NCBI GenBank assembly: GCA_007131745.1
Contig: SLPX01000229.1
Location: 1-7,899, forward strand
Direction of reading: 5' to 3'
DNA from: Myxococcales bacterium
Lineage (GTDB): Bacteria > Myxococcota > Polyangia > HGW-17 > SLPX01
Length of the DNA stretch: 7,899 nucleotides
Positions 6,750 through 7,899 of this stretch are shown piece after piece. The notes beneath the pieces were generated by a model. The model ran no database searches. It was not told where the DNA came from and saw nothing but the letters and a program-made list of their open reading frames with translations. The stretch's first letter is position 1, and the number at the start of each line of letters is the position of its first letter. The position numbers and the translations under genes were made by a program.

Positions 6750-6801
6750 TTCTTTTCACGCTTTCCGAACATGGTTGATTTGTTTGTCTTGTTGGAAGCA
6801 C

Positions 6802-6831
6802 ATGGTACTATTTCGACAGCCCCTGAGTCAA
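6802..6831 (-). promoter_or_regulatory. Possible promoter of the lipid kinase operon
   Basis: On the minus strand there is TTGACT (6826-6831), an 18-bp spacer and TACCAT (6802-6807). The -35 matches 5 of 6 consensus bases and the -10 matches 4 of 6. It lies about 52 bp before the TTG start. The -35 falls inside the left arm of the 9-bp inverted repeat. Confidence 0.35.
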
Positions 6832-6909
6832 ATCACCCTGAAACGACCCTTCAACCGATGTCAATTGCCATGACCGATTCACCGACAAAGCTCATTTAGG
6901 TTTGACTCA
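6824..6909. repeat. 9-bp inverted repeat in divergent intergenic region
   Basis: TGAGTCAAA (6824-6832) is the exact reverse complement of TTTGACTCA (6901-6909), with 68 bp between them. The arms could be paired sites for a dimeric regulator. The left arm contains a plausible -35 for the kinase. The right arm has no good -10 after it. Confidence 0.45.
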
Positions 6910-6959
6910 AAAACAACTACTGGATTCGTACGCCGATCCATCTGCATGAGCTTCGTGTT

Positions 6960-6978
6960 AGAGGCAATCCGTGCCTCT
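6960..6978. terminator. Hairpin with short T-run upstream of the MNT gene
   Basis: AGAGGCA, loop ATCCG and TGCCTCT form a perfect 7-bp stem followed by TT and then CC. It could be a weak terminator on the plus strand that insulates the MNT-HEPN operon from upstream transcription. The T-tract is too short for confidence. Confidence 0.35.
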
Positions 6979-7070
6979 TTCCGATCTCTGTTTGGTGTTG
7001 CTTTTCATCTTTGAAATATTTGAAATGATGGGTTAGCCTGAAAACCTTAGCCCAACGTGGAAATCGGAAT

Positions 7071-7430
7071 ATGGAAAGCAAAAACTCAAAATACAAAGCA
7101 GCGATCGAAAGACGCGAGTGGGAGGAACGACGGGAATTATGTAGTAAATTCCGGCGTGCGTGGGCTACGGCAAACCGTGCTTCGAAGCTGATGAAGACAC
7201 AATTCGGAGTCAAAAAAGTAGCCGTAATCGGTTCGCTTACCGATGATCGGCTGTTCCATCACAGGTCGGATGTGGACCTGGTTGTCTGGGGATTGGCTGA
7301 AAATCTTTATTTTCCGGCCGTGGCCCGCCTTCTTGACCTGGATACCGAACACAGAATCGACTTAGTCAGAATCGAGGATACCGGCGATTTTTTCAAAAAA
7401 ACAATCGAACAGGAAGGTGTTTTTATATGA
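7071..7430 (+). CDS. mntA: MNT-type nucleotidyltransferase antitoxin of an MNT-HEPN module
   Basis: This 119-residue minimal nucleotidyltransferase has the polymerase-beta-type signature: Gly54-Ser55 followed by Asp67-x-Asp69 ('GSLTDDR...RSDVDLVVWGL'), with a third acidic residue at Asp97 ('RIDLV'). The GS-to-DxD loop is slightly longer than in many MNTs. A charged N-terminal helix (about 8-45, Arg/Glu-rich) precedes the core. In characterised MNT-HEPN pairs, MntA transfers AMP from ATP to a Tyr of the HEPN partner and blocks its RNase activity; the same role is inferred here. The gene ends in ATGA overlapping the HEPN start, so the two are coupled. A modest GGAA ribosome site (7059-7062) lies 8 nt before the ATG. 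The symbol is used by function; sequence divergence from the Shewanella protein was not measured. Confidence 0.92.
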   Translation: MESKNSKYKAAIERREWEERRELCSKFRRAWATANRASKLMKTQFGVKKVAVIGSLTDDRLFHHRSDVDLVVWGLAENLYFPAVARLLDLDTEHRIDLVRIEDTGDFFKKTIEQEGVFI

Positions 7431-7899
7431 AAGCCGACTTTATTGCTTTGGCGGGCCGGACGAAACATTTCATCACCGACTTGGAAGCAGTGGTCAAACG
7501 AGTGGATCTATTGGTGTCCAAGGCTCGGAATTCCGGTGATGATTGCTACTATGACGGTGCTGCACTGAACCTTCATGGTTTTTATTCCGGCGTTGAGCGG
7601 ATATTCGAAGATATCGCCCGCACCGTCGACAAAAGTCTGCCGAAAGGAGAGGAATGGCATCAGGGCCTGGTGTTGCAAATGTCCGCGGATATTCCATCAA
7701 TCCGGCCATCCGTGATTACAAGGGAAACAAGGGACTTGCTGGATGAATATCGCGGATTTCGGCACGTCGTCAGAAATGTTTACGCGTTTCGGTTCCGGCC
7801 GTCTCGAATAGAAGAGCTTGCAGCCGGGCTTGAAGGCTGTTTCATAAAACTAAAAGCAGATCTTACTGTTTTTTGCGATTATCTTGAAGAGGTCGGCGC
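7427..7899 (+). CDS. hepT: HepT-like HEPN-domain toxin (3' end beyond window)
   Basis: The gene starts at ATG 7427, overlapping the MNT stop, with a strong AGGAAGG ribosome site at 7411-7417. 157 codons are visible without a stop, near the usual length for such proteins, so only the tail is missing. The helical protein contains 'YYDGAALNLHGFYSGVERIFEDIA' split over residues 41-64, 'EEWHQGLVLQM' and 'EYRGFRHVVRNVYAF' (107-121), which I recognise from HepT-like partners of MNT proteins. HEPN proteins are metal-independent RNases with an R-x4-6-H active site. Here the candidates are Arg109, Arg112, His113, Arg116 and Asn117, with Tyr119 the likely AMPylation target. The strict spacing is not met, since Arg109 to His113 is R-x3-H. 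RNase activity is inferred from family and gene order. Confidence 0.9.
   Translation, partial: MKADFIALAGRTKHFITDLEAVVKRVDLLVSKARNSGDDCYYDGAALNLHGFYSGVERIFEDIARTVDKSLPKGEEWHQGLVLQMSADIPSIRPSVITRETRDLLDEYRGFRHVVRNVYAFRFRPSRIEELAAGLEGCFIKLKADLTVFCDYLEEVG

Larger units (their letters stand above)
6750..7070. other. Divergent intergenic region between kinase and MNT genes
   Basis: I find no supported gene in these 321 bp. A 42-codon frame (6771-6899, +) has no ribosome site and no recognisable product. The stretch holds a 9-bp inverted repeat (6824-6832 and 6901-6909), a hairpin (6960-6978), and the spaced direct repeat TTTGAAAT (7010-7017 and 7019-7026) about 45-60 bp before the MNT start. A weak plus-strand promoter is possible (TTGGTG, 17 bp, AATATT), but I would not rely on it. 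Confidence 0.6.

Noticed and set aside
6771..6899. 42-codon frame on the plus strand starting 21 bp from the kinase start
   Set aside because: No Shine-Dalgarno, no recognisable domain and a weak composition signal; a real small protein cannot be excluded but is unsupported.
6839..6949. Short open stretch containing 'GLTQKQLLDSYADPSA', resembling a helix-turn-helix fragment
   Set aside because: No start codon in frame, only about 35 codons, and no second half of the motif; too little to call a pseudogene.
7030..7053. Possible hairpin GGGTTAG/TTAGCCC upstream of the MNT gene
   Set aside because: The 7-bp stem needs two G-U pairs and has a 10-nt loop; too weak to call a riboswitch or terminator.
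6956..7056. GTTAGAG and GCCCAAC as integron attC core sites
   Set aside because: The order is GTT-type first and AAC-type second, the reverse of an attC site; GTTAGAG also fails the GTTRRRY end, and the interior lacks the expected paired L boxes.
6917..7213. 98-codon minus-strand frame overlapping the MNT start
   Set aside because: It is antisense to a well-supported gene and has no family resemblance.

Overview
The window looks like chromosomal sequence from a Gram-negative bacterium of the former Deltaproteobacteria, most likely an uncultured Myxococcota or Bradymonadota relative. This is inferred from style, not from a marker gene. The style is secreted proteins with CG-rich Cys repeats, Asp/Gly-rich linkers behind lipoprotein signals, an 'ETD..FC..LG.NCG' Cys module and 'VWAVG...HWDG' propeller repeats. 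All genes have intact frames and base composition is moderate, except for a visibly AT-richer toxin-antitoxin block.

Layout from left to right. (1) Positions 1-1089 (+) hold the 3' part of a secreted Cys-rich repeat protein, with two 120-bp tandem units in view followed by two beta-type domains. (2) Positions 1099-1601 (-) hold a complete yefM-yoeB toxin-antitoxin operon with a near-consensus promoter and TGTACA operators. It converges on gene 1 with a 9-bp gap. (3) Positions 1807-4251 (+) hold a large exported protein, probably a lipoprotein. Its helical-barrel domain carries the metal and base residues expected of a family 2 pectate lyase, and a LamG-like domain follows at the C-terminus. 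It has its own good promoter. (4) Positions 4297-6749 (-) hold a two-gene unit: a diacylglycerol-kinase-type lipid kinase, then an exported seven-bladed beta-propeller protein. The reading frames overlap by 4 bp if the GTG start of the second gene is used. (5) Positions 6750-7070 are a divergent intergenic region with a 9-bp inverted repeat and a hairpin. (6) Positions 7071-7899 (+) hold an MNT nucleotidyltransferase and a HepT-like HEPN protein overlapping by ATGA. The HEPN gene runs off the window end.

Two themes coexist. One is envelope or secreted biology: the Cys-rich protein, the polysaccharide lyase, and the lipid kinase with its propeller protein. The other is two unrelated toxin-antitoxin modules (YefM-YoeB and MNT-HEPN) inserted among these genes. 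I see no mobile element ends, tRNA, rRNA or CRISPR array. The least conventional points are the PL2-like lyase fused to a LamG domain, the lipid kinase next to an exported propeller protein, and the HEPN protein whose active-site segment departs from the strict R-x4-6-H form.
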